Shown here piece by piece: positions 6,402 through 11,862 of a DNA stretch of 12,878 nucleotides (positions are counted from its first letter, which is position 1; every line of letters starts with the position of its first letter). Under the pieces are notes generated by a model that searched no databases, had not been told where the DNA came from, and was given only the letters and a program-made list of their open reading frames with translations. The stretch spans positions 1-12,878 of the forward strand of contig JAKDMK010000029.1 in NCBI GenBank assembly GCA_030452365.1, read 5' to 3'. Made by a program: the position numbers and the translations under genes. The stretch is from Nitrococcus sp. Lineage in GTDB: Bacteria; Pseudomonadota; Gammaproteobacteria; Nitrococcales; Nitrococcaceae.

Positions 6402-8356
6402 GCCTCCGCTACCGTCAGCACCTCCCGCCTGACGTAATCGCGGAACTTGTCAACTGAGGTAAATACGCGATAGCCCGCCTCACTCGCGATGGCCAACAAG
6501 TCTTGGGCTTCGTTTAACAGCATGGCCACGGGCTGGGTCAACCCTTCCTGTAGGCCATGCATCCAGGCCAAATCGAAGATGGCTCGCTGTTCCCCCGTGT
6601 CAGGGTCGGAAAAATCGAAGCCCATTACACCGGCCGAAAGACCCTGTTGGACTACCCAGTTATTGAGAGTGGTGAGCTCTGCTTGCTCTTCGTCGCTGGT
6701 TATGCCGCCGCCGACTACCGCCGGTGCAGCCATCGCTCCTGCCGGCCCTTCGAGCCACTGAGTATCGCCATGCAACAGCTCTTCCATGCGGCGATTGACT
6801 TCTTCAGCCAGCAACGCCTTGCGTGCTTCAAGGAAATCCCGGAAGCAACCAATTTTCCAAAGTTCTGGATCCATTGGAATCCATTGCGAGGCCAGAGCGC
6901 CGCGATGATCCTGTTCCACTTTCGCGAAATACTCCTCCGGCAGCCGATTGCTAATAATGAGATTGGTGTCCTTGGTCAGGAAACAGAAATTGGCCAATGC
7001 ATTAACCTCGGAGCGCTGGAAGTTGAGCTTGGTCGCCTCGTAGAGCTGCGATTTGGGGAAGATATGATGAACCTCGAGACGGCTCATCCTACCGAGCAGA
7101 TTGGCCCGCAACGGCAGGCCGGTACCCCAGTCGCGGGCCGCCCCCATGCGGGTGATCAGATAAAGAACGGGATAGAAACGTGCCCCCAGGCTCCAACCAG
7201 TGAAGTGGCCCGGCTGCACGCGCAGTGCACCATGCCATAGGCGAAGCTGGCTGATCAACTCGTTAGCACCGGCATTTTCGGTTTCCAGCGCTTCGAGATC
7301 TTTGTCAATGTAGGTTTCCGTCGATCCAGAGTATCGGCCCCACATACCAGTCTGGGCGAACCAGAACAGCAGCTTGTCGCGTTCGGTCTCAGTGAGTTTA
7401 CCTCCCATTTTATCCAGATAGCGCGCCATCACGGGGATGGCAAAGCGACCAAAAATTACCCGATCATGATCAAGCCCTAGCCGTCCGGCAATCATATTCA
7501 GCAGATTGTCGATGTGCCTGTTTGCATGAGCCAGCGCATCGCGGACTTCCCCTCCGGACTTGTTGTGCAGGTGCTGGAATTTGGCTTCTCCGGTGAGCAC
7601 GGTATTGACGGAGCGCAGCAGCCAATCAAGATTGAAGTTGTAGCCGGCTTGCTCCCAGTCCTTCAGCTTGGTTTTCATTTCGTTCCTGGCTTCCGGCCAG
7701 TCGGCGCAGATCTTGGCCAAAGCCAAATCGCCCTTGGAGAGCTTGGTGCCACCGCTGTTGACCCGATTGAAGATGTCGACGACCACGTCCAGTGTCATGT
7801 GTTCGCCTGTGACTTCCTCGATGTGCAGAGCAACATCCAGAATACCGAGTATGCGCGCAAGCCGGCCCGCGTAACCAGCGGCCCTGATACCGATTTCAGG
7901 CTGCTCGGCCAGTGTCTCGACCATGCTCTCCAGGCCAGCCGGGCCCTTCTTCATCAGCGTGCTGACGTCGATCCACAGTGGATCGTCCTGCATCCTGATG
8001 GGCTGATAGAAGGAGAACTCCTCTTTATCCAGGTGGAACATCAGTCCGGTAAAGGCCCGCTCGTCGCCATCGAAGAACTTCGGTGCCTTGCCCCGAGCCA
8101 CACCGTAGAGCGAAGTTATCCGCTGCTGCCCATCAAGCAGCAGTTTGACGACGCCTGACGCAACTTGGCCATCGCCTCGGGAAGCAGCTTGGTCGGCCTG
8201 CGTCGCCCAAACCAGCAGACCGCCCACAGGATGGCGCCGATAGAGCGAAGCGAACAGCCCGCGCACCTGATCGCGATTCCAGACATAGCCACGCTGGAAT
8301 TCCGGCAATGCCATGTGGCCGCTGTCAATGTGATCAAGAATGGTTGAAATTCTCAT
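6398..8356 (-). CDS. DUF262/DUF1524 (GmrSD-like) HNH nuclease, defence type
   Basis: A 652-residue protein with two known modules. Residues 1-250 are DUF262 (ParB-like nucleotide-binding fold): LPEFQRGYVW (17-26), PVGGLLVW, and the signature DGQQR at 75-79, with FNRVNSGGTKLSKGDLALAK at 196-215. Residues 415-480 are the DUF1524-type HNH nuclease: RLEVHHIFPKSQL (426-438), then NALANFCFLTKDTN (452-465) and NRLPEEYF. DUF262-HNH proteins such as GmrSD, BrxU and SspE act as nucleotide-dependent restriction of modified or phage DNA; the exact target here is unknown. Residues 575-645 form an extra C-terminal unit (GFDFSDPDTGEQRAIFDLAW ... GYRVFTSVDKFRDYVRREVL). The ATG at 8356 was chosen over one 14 codons upstream because MRISTILDHIDSG is the usual beginning. 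It is the first gene of the operon. Confidence 0.92.
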   Translation of the reverse strand: MRISTILDHIDSGHMALPEFQRGYVWNRDQVRGLFASLYRRHPVGGLLVWATQADQAASRGDGQVASGVVKLLLDGQQRITSLYGVARGKAPKFFDGDERAFTGLMFHLDKEEFSFYQPIRMQDDPLWIDVSTLMKKGPAGLESMVETLAEQPEIGIRAAGYAGRLARILGILDVALHIEEVTGEHMTLDVVVDIFNRVNSGGTKLSKGDLALAKICADWPEARNEMKTKLKDWEQAGYNFNLDWLLRSVNTVLTGEAKFQHLHNKSGGEVRDALAHANRHIDNLLNMIAGRLGLDHDRVIFGRFAIPVMARYLDKMGGKLTETERDKLLFWFAQTGMWGRYSGSTETYIDKDLEALETENAGANELISQLRLWHGALRVQPGHFTGWSLGARFYPVLYLITRMGAARDWGTGLPLRANLLGRMSRLEVHHIFPKSQLYEATKLNFQRSEVNALANFCFLTKDTNLIISNRLPEEYFAKVEQDHRGALASQWIPMDPELWKIGCFRDFLEARKALLAEEVNRRMEELLHGDTQWLEGPAGAMAAPAVVGGGITSDEEQAELTTLNNWVVQQGLSAGVMGFDFSDPDTGEQRAIFDLAWMHGLQEGLTQPVAMLLNEAQDLLAIASEAGYRVFTSVDKFRDYVRREVLTVAEA

Positions 8357-8608
8357 GCAATTGACCTGTAAAAACCCTTGTACTCTTTCTCCCTGCAATC
8401 TCGAAGAAGTGTTGATGATTACTCAAGGCCTGTCCGTGCGTCATTCTGCATAACGCGCAAGCTTGCCCAATCCCGTACTGCAGCCAAAGCATTGGGGGTC
8501 GGGTGCAGAGCTTAGGGCAAACGTTGGGGTTCGCGAGCTCACTCCACCCAACGGTAGCCGAGCCGCTTTCGGCGTGCAGAGTTTCAGCGTTTGCAGCGCG
8601 CTGAGATC
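8357..8608. other. Intergenic stretch between the cyclase and DUF262 genes
   Basis: This 252-bp gap holds no convincing gene. It must carry the promoter of the minus-strand defence-like operon, but no clear -35/-10 pair stands out. A small inverted repeat (GCCGA 8554 region with TCGGC) and a seven-pair stem GCAGCGC (8593-8599)/GCGCTGC (8612-8618), which overlaps the cyclase stop codon, are visible. The latter could be a terminator for the cyclase gene, but no T run follows it. Confidence 0.4.
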
Positions 8609-9271
8609 TTAGCGCTGCGCGAGCACCTGATTGGATAATGGCCGCAGCAGTGCCCGAGCCGGCGCACCATCGGCGCCGGCGAGCCGCAGCGGTAGACAGA
8701 TGAGCTCATAGTAGCCGGGGTCGACCGCGCCCAGATTCAGGCCTTCGATAATCCATATCCCCGCGCCTAAGAGCGCACGGTGCACCTCGGCGCCATCGCC
8801 CTGATAGGGGCCTACCGACAAGTAATCGATGCCGAGCAGCCGTATCTGCCGACTGGCGAGGTAGCGCGCGGCCTCTAGGCTCAATCCGGTGAACTCGGGA
8901 TCGAACGCTTGCTCGGACCAGATGCGATCCGAATTGCGGGTCTTTAGCAGTAGCCGCTCGCCGGTTTGAATGTCGGCTGACTCGAGTGCCTGCCGCGAAA
9001 CCGGGCCTGGCGTAGCTACGCTTATCACGCGCGCGCGTCCAATGGTTGCCGTAAAGGGCAGCGCATCCATGCTCGCGGCGCCCGGCAGATAATGGATCGG
9101 CGCGTCCATGTGCGTACCCGTGTGTGCGCTCATGCAAAGCTCGGTCAGGTTGGCCTCGTCGCCGCGCTCGATGGCGTGTGCTCGGCGCACGCGCACGGGC
9201 GGATCGCCTGGCCAGTGCACCATTGCGTCACGGATGGGTACCGAGATGTCGATCCAGCCGCTAGACTCCAT
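8609..9271 (-). CDS. Cyclase-family metal hydrolase (kynurenine formamidase-like)
   Basis: A 220-residue member of the cyclase/KynB family of metal-dependent amidohydrolase-like enzymes. HTGTHMDAPIH at residues 50-60 is the family's metal-binding signature. IDISVPIRDAMVHWPGDPPV (7-26) is the usual N-terminus, and GIDYLSVGPY (147-156) with VHRALLGAGIWIIEGLNL (163-180) gives the C-terminal active-site half. KynB itself hydrolyses N-formylkynurenine. No other tryptophan-degradation gene is nearby, so the substrate is unproven. The frame is open 71 codons upstream, but that stretch runs into the transposable element's end. The ATG at 9271, with AAAGGA upstream, gives the correct family start. Its upstream region is cut short by the RAYT element, whose left end is only 50 bp away. 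Confidence 0.9.
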   Translation of the reverse strand: MESSGWIDISVPIRDAMVHWPGDPPVRVRRAHAIERGDEANLTELCMSAHTGTHMDAPIHYLPGAASMDALPFTATIGRARVISVATPGPVSRQALESADIQTGERLLLKTRNSDRIWSEQAFDPEFTGLSLEAARYLASRQIRLLGIDYLSVGPYQGDGAEVHRALLGAGIWIIEGLNLGAVDPGYYELICLPLRLAGADGAPARALLRPLSNQVLAQR

Positions 9272-9321
9272 CCATCTCAGTCCTTTGGCGAACCGGCGAT
9301 ACGAAAGACGTTTCTGAGGAT

Positions 9322-9344
9322 TCAAAGGGGTCAGACTCGATTGA
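9322..9344 (+). repeat. Left REP-like end of the RAYT element
   Basis: The core GGGTCAGACTCGATTGA (9328-9344) is repeated inverted, base for base, at 10108-10124. Including the outer bases, 21 of 23 match. The repeat is itself an imperfect palindrome (TCAA at one side, TTGA at the other, GGGTC against GACTC inside), as expected for a REP hairpin. Confidence 0.88.
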
Positions 9345-9398
9345 ATATTTGCCTTTCGCGAGATAAGCTGCTGTTTTGCAAGTGGGCCGAGGGATGTG

Positions 9399-10121
9399 AT
9401 GGCTCGATTGCCAAGATTTGTGCTGCCCGGGCAGCCGCAACACGTCATCCAGCGCGGCAACAACCGCGAGGCGGTCTTTGGCACGGTGGCTGATTACCGC
9501 TTCTATCTGGAAAAGCTCCAGGCGGCGGCCGAAAAGCATCGCTGCGAAATCCACGCCTATGTGCTGATGACCAACCACGTCCATCTCCTGCTGACCCCGC
9601 ATAAAGAAGACGGGATCGGTAAGCTCATGCAAACGCTGGGGCGCTACTACGTCCAATACTACAACCATTGTTATCAGCGCACCGGCACCTTGTGGGAGGG
9701 CCGCTACAAAGCGACGCTGATCGACACCGAGTGCTACCTGCTGACCTGTATGCGCTATATCGAGCTCAATCCGGTACGCGCCGGCATGGTAGGGCACCCT
9801 TCGGAATATCCCTGGTCCAGTTACCGGCATACGGCCCTGGGGCAAGCCGATGAGCTGCTGAGCGCGCATGATGAATACCGCAGGCTGGGCAAGACGGACG
9901 CAGAACGCCAAGCGGCCTACCGGCAACTGTTCAGAGGTCGCATTGCGCAGAGCACTCTGGAGCAAATACGCCACGCCACCAACAAAGCCTGGGTGTTAGG
10001 CGATGAGCGATTCAAACGCCGGATCGAGAGACAATTACAGCGGCCGGTTGCGCCAAAGGCCCGCGGGGGTGACCGCAAGTCAGAGAACTATCGGCATCAC
10101 GCCAAAATCAATCGAGTCTGA
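9399..10121 (+). CDS. REP-associated tyrosine transposase (TnpA_REP, HUH family)
   Basis: A 240-residue HUH/Y1 transposase of the RAYT group, which nicks and joins single-stranded DNA at REP sequences. MTNHVHLLL (57-65) carries the HUH metal site at His60 and His62. GRYYVQYYNHCYQRTGTLWEG (81-101) is the conserved central motif. MRYIELNPVRAGM (118-130) contains the probable nucleophile Tyr120. YPWSSYRH (137-144) and a basic C-terminal tail (APKARGGDRKSENYRHHAK) follow. The ATG at 9399 was chosen over a GTG one codon earlier; GAGGG lies about 8 bases upstream. No frameshift or missing residue was seen, so it may be active. The stop lies inside the right REP-like end. A long antisense frame over it is not a gene. 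Confidence 0.93.
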   Translation: MARLPRFVLPGQPQHVIQRGNNREAVFGTVADYRFYLEKLQAAAEKHRCEIHAYVLMTNHVHLLLTPHKEDGIGKLMQTLGRYYVQYYNHCYQRTGTLWEGRYKATLIDTECYLLTCMRYIELNPVRAGMVGHPSEYPWSSYRHTALGQADELLSAHDEYRRLGKTDAERQAAYRQLFRGRIAQSTLEQIRHATNKAWVLGDERFKRRIERQLQRPVAPKARGGDRKSENYRHHAKINRV

Positions 10122-10130
10122 CCCTATTGA
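10108..10130 (-). repeat. Right REP-like end of the RAYT element
   Basis: TCAATCGAGTCTGACCC (10108-10124) is the exact reverse complement of the core of the left end. It also supplies the last codons (NRV) and TGA of the transposase. With the following TATTGA it forms an imperfect hairpin: TCAAT/ATTGA outer stem, GAGTC against GACCC inner stem, and a single-base centre. Confidence 0.88.
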
Positions 10131-10405
10131 TTGTCGGCAAGGACCCGGCTTACTCTCCGACCACGGTTTCACCTTCATCTAATTCGCGAATTCGTGGCCT
10201 GTCCAGGTTCCTTTTCAGCTGATACACGTGCGGAATGTTCGCATTACTGCACGGCCGCATGATATTCTTACACTCCGCTCATTGAATGAGTTTCGCTGAG
10301 CGGAAGAACCGCACGGGATGCGGTCGGATGAACAGACTGCACACCCGGTACAGGGCGCTACTAGCAGGATGCCGCATAGGGAGCGCGGGTGAAGGAGGAA
10401 GACGT
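10131..10405. promoter_or_regulatory. Intergenic region with palindromes upstream of the AbrB-like antitoxin
   Basis: This 275-bp gap holds no gene but is rich in symmetry. AATTCGCGAATT (10181-10192) is a perfect 12-bp palindrome flanked by CCACG (10161-10165) and CGTGG (10193-10197). TCCGCTCA (10274-10281) and TGAGCGGA (10297-10304) are an exact 8-bp inverted repeat, and TCATTGAATGA (10279-10289) is a palindrome inside it. These are candidate operator sites for the antitoxin or ends of an old insertion. No confident -35/-10 pair was found. Confidence 0.4.
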
Positions 10406-10678
10406 ATGGCTTCGGCAGTAAAGACGGTTGGCCGGAGCGGGCAGATCTCGCTAGGCAAGGAGTACGCAGGCCGCCAGGTGATTGTCGAGGAGACGGCGCC
10501 GGGCGTGTGGGTGATCAAGGCAGGAACGTTCGTGCCTGACAGTGAGCGCTGGTTGCACGAGTCGCCCGTACGCGAGAGCCTGGATCGTGCGATTGCCGCA
10601 GCGAGCACCAGCGCCCCCGCCGATCGGCTCGATGAGATCAAGGAACGAGTCGACAATGGCAACGGCGATAAGGCTTGA
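10406..10678 (+). CDS. AbrB/MazE-like antitoxin
   Basis: A 90-residue protein whose N-terminal half (VKTVGRSGQISLGKEYAGRQVIVEETAPGVWVI, residues 5-37) looks like a swapped-hairpin AbrB/MazE DNA-binding domain. The C-terminal half (SERWLHESPVRESLDRAIAA ... DRLDEIKERV) is helical and charged, the usual toxin-binding part of an antitoxin. The start ATG at 10406 has a strong AAGGAGGAAG ribosome site; the frame is open 40 codons upstream, but no ribosome site or homology supports that. The last 23 bases overlap the start of the next gene, a layout typical of toxin-antitoxin pairs, where antitoxin and toxin usually repress their own promoter. The palindromes in the upstream gap could be its operator. 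Confidence 0.83.
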   Translation: MASAVKTVGRSGQISLGKEYAGRQVIVEETAPGVWVIKAGTFVPDSERWLHESPVRESLDRAIAAASTSAPADRLDEIKERVDNGNGDKA

Positions 10679-10958
10679 CCTCAACAACCCCGAATTTCAG
10701 GAGCTCTTCTTCTCTCTCGAGAAGCCGCAACAGCTCGCGGTGCTCAAGACCTTCCAGAAGCTGCGGCAAATGACTTGGGAACAGGTCTACACCGACTCGG
10801 GCTCAAACTGGGAGGCGATCCTCTCCAAGACGGGGCCGGGCGGTGGCCGCCTCTACTCCTTTCGCATCGGCAAGGGCTTTCGAGGCGTAGCCTATCTTGA
10901 TGACGCATGGCTACGCGTGCTCGGCGTCTACCCCGACCACGACAGCGCCTACCGATAG
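10656..10958 (+). CDS. Putative RelE-fold toxin partner
   Basis: A 100-residue protein starting with ATG at 10656 inside the end of the antitoxin gene. The N-terminus (IRLDLNNPEFQELFFSLEKP) and helix AVLKTFQKLRQMTWEQVY lead to RLYSFRIGKGFRGVAYLDDAWLRVLGVYPDHDSAYR. That last stretch resembles the RelE/HigB beta-sheet core, which binds the ribosome and cleaves mRNA in characterised family members. Arg/Lys residues at RIGKGFR and the closing PDHDSAY are the likely functional parts, but catalytic residues are not assigned with confidence. Length and overlap with the antitoxin fit a type II toxin. This call rests on remembered similarity and gene order, and it could instead be an uncharacterised partner of the AbrB-like protein. 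Confidence 0.72.
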   Translation: MATAIRLDLNNPEFQELFFSLEKPQQLAVLKTFQKLRQMTWEQVYTDSGSNWEAILSKTGPGGGRLYSFRIGKGFRGVAYLDDAWLRVLGVYPDHDSAYR

Positions 10959-11075
10959 CTCGGGCAACCGGCACGCCAGCCCCGGCATCAACTCCCCATC
11001 GAGCTCAGGTTCGAGAAATTCCCCGGTCAGGAGCGATACCGCGTCCGTCAGGGCGCTTGCCCTGGTTGCCCACCG

Positions 11076-11097
11076 TGTATACATTGCCTCTATACAT
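11076..11097 (+). promoter_or_regulatory. Probable vapBC promoter/operator with TATACAT repeats
   Basis: TATACAT occurs twice (11078-11084 and 11091-11097), 13 bases apart in the same orientation, and a related ATGTACA lies at 11114-11120, just before the antitoxin start. One TATACA could serve as the -10 box with TTGCCC (11066-11071 or 11057-11062) as a poor -35, though the spacings (19 or 15) are not ideal. RHH antitoxins bind short repeats like these over their own promoter. Confidence 0.45.
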
Positions 11098-11121
11098 CAT
11101 GAAGCCGCGTGAGATGTACAG

Positions 11122-11370
11122 ATGGTCCGCACCCAGATTTACCTCACCGAATCCGAGCAGCAGGCGCTGCGGGCGCTCTCGCGCCGCACTGGCCGCACTC
11201 AAAGCGAGCTGATCCGTGAGGCCGTGGACCGGCTCATTGCGCAGTCAGAAAGAACGGATCGTCTCGCTCTGCTCAGGCAGGCGCGCGGCATGTGGCAGGG
11301 CCGGGAAGACCTGCCGGATTTTGCCGCACTCCGCCGCGAGCTCGACCACTCGGCATCGGGACCGGAATAA
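11122..11370 (+). CDS. vapB: RHH-type VapB-like antitoxin
   Basis: An 82-residue protein. VRTQIYLTESEQQALRALSR (2-21) is the beta strand plus first helix of a ribbon-helix-helix DNA-binding domain, and RTGRTQSELIREAVDRLI (22-39) is the turn and second helix. The C-terminal tail (LLRQARGMWQGREDLPDFAALRREL) is the kind of disordered helix that blocks the PIN active site. Its TAA overlaps the toxin start by one base (TAATG), so the two are translationally coupled. It is expected to neutralise the toxin and repress the operon through the repeats upstream. No strong ribosome site precedes the ATG. The family assignment is by motif and neighbour only. Confidence 0.87.
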   Translation: MVRTQIYLTESEQQALRALSRRTGRTQSELIREAVDRLIAQSERTDRLALLRQARGMWQGREDLPDFAALRRELDHSASGPE

Positions 11371-11753
11371 TGCCGAAGCGGCTGTTGTTCGATACGGATG
11401 TACTCATTGATTATCTGCGCGGAGTCCAGGAAGCCATCGCCTATCTTGAGAGCCGGAAGGAAGTGTTGCTCGTGTCGGCCGTCACGGCGGCGGAGCTATA
11501 CGCCGGCGTGCGCGAGGGCCAGGAACGGACGGCGCTTGGCGCGTTCATAGGGGCGTTCGAGGTGCTGCCACTGGATCAGGCGATTGCAGAGAAGGGTGGT
11601 CTCCTGCGTCGGGACTATGGCAAGAGCCATGGTACAGGATTGGCCGATGCGCTGATCGCGGCCACTGCCGAGCTCCAGCGGGCAACACTGGTGACGCGGA
11701 ACCACAAGCACTTCCCGATGTTGAAGCACGTGCAGGTGCCATACCACTGCTAA
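11370..11753 (+). CDS. vapC: VapC-type PIN-domain ribonuclease toxin
   Basis: A 127-residue PIN-domain protein, the toxin of a VapBC pair; such toxins cleave tRNA or rRNA with magnesium. The acidic active site is complete: Asp8 or Asp10 in LLFDTDVLIDYL, Glu42 in SAVTAAELYAG, Asp93 in GTGLADALIAATA, and the usual TRNHKHF (109-115) near the end. The length is typical. The ATG at 11370 overlaps the antitoxin stop as TAATG; a longer frame begins at 11292 but reads the antitoxin gene out of frame. No damage was seen, so the module looks functional. hsdM begins 109 bp downstream on the same strand. Confidence 0.93.
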   Translation: MPKRLLFDTDVLIDYLRGVQEAIAYLESRKEVLLVSAVTAAELYAGVREGQERTALGAFIGAFEVLPLDQAIAEKGGLLRRDYGKSHGTGLADALIAATAELQRATLVTRNHKHFPMLKHVQVPYHC

Positions 11754-11862
11754 CCGCTAGCGCGGCTAAACTATCCTCCGCGGGCTTCGCCTGAGCTTGC
11801 AGAATCAGGCAGCACAACAAGCTCCATGACAACACAGACCCGAGAACGAACAGAAACCATCC

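Larger units (their letters stand above)
9322..10130 (+). mobile_element. REP-associated tyrosine transposase (RAYT) element
   Basis: An 809-bp unit bounded by inverted 23-base ends at 9322-9344 and 10108-10130, which match at 21 of 23 positions and enclose a single TnpA_REP-type gene. The right end overlaps the last codons and stop of the transposase. RAYT elements of the IS200/IS605-like HUH class use single-stranded hairpin ends rather than classical terminal repeats, and this layout fits. No target-site duplication is expected or seen. The exact outer limits are set only by where the end repeats stop matching. Confidence 0.85.

Noticed and set aside
8593..8618. Seven-pair hairpin at the end of the cyclase gene as a terminator
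   Set aside because: The loop is 12 bases, the stem includes the stop codon region and no T run follows on the minus strand; kept only as a note.
9261..9974. Long minus-strand open frame (237 codons) opposite the transposase
   Set aside because: It is antisense to a clear RAYT gene, has no motif, and runs through both the left REP-like end and the cyclase start; it is a codon-bias shadow.
10959..11100. Minus-strand open frame reading LTDAVSLLTGEFLEPELDGE between the two toxin modules
   Set aside because: It looks somewhat protein-like, but no start, ribosome site or recognised family supports it.
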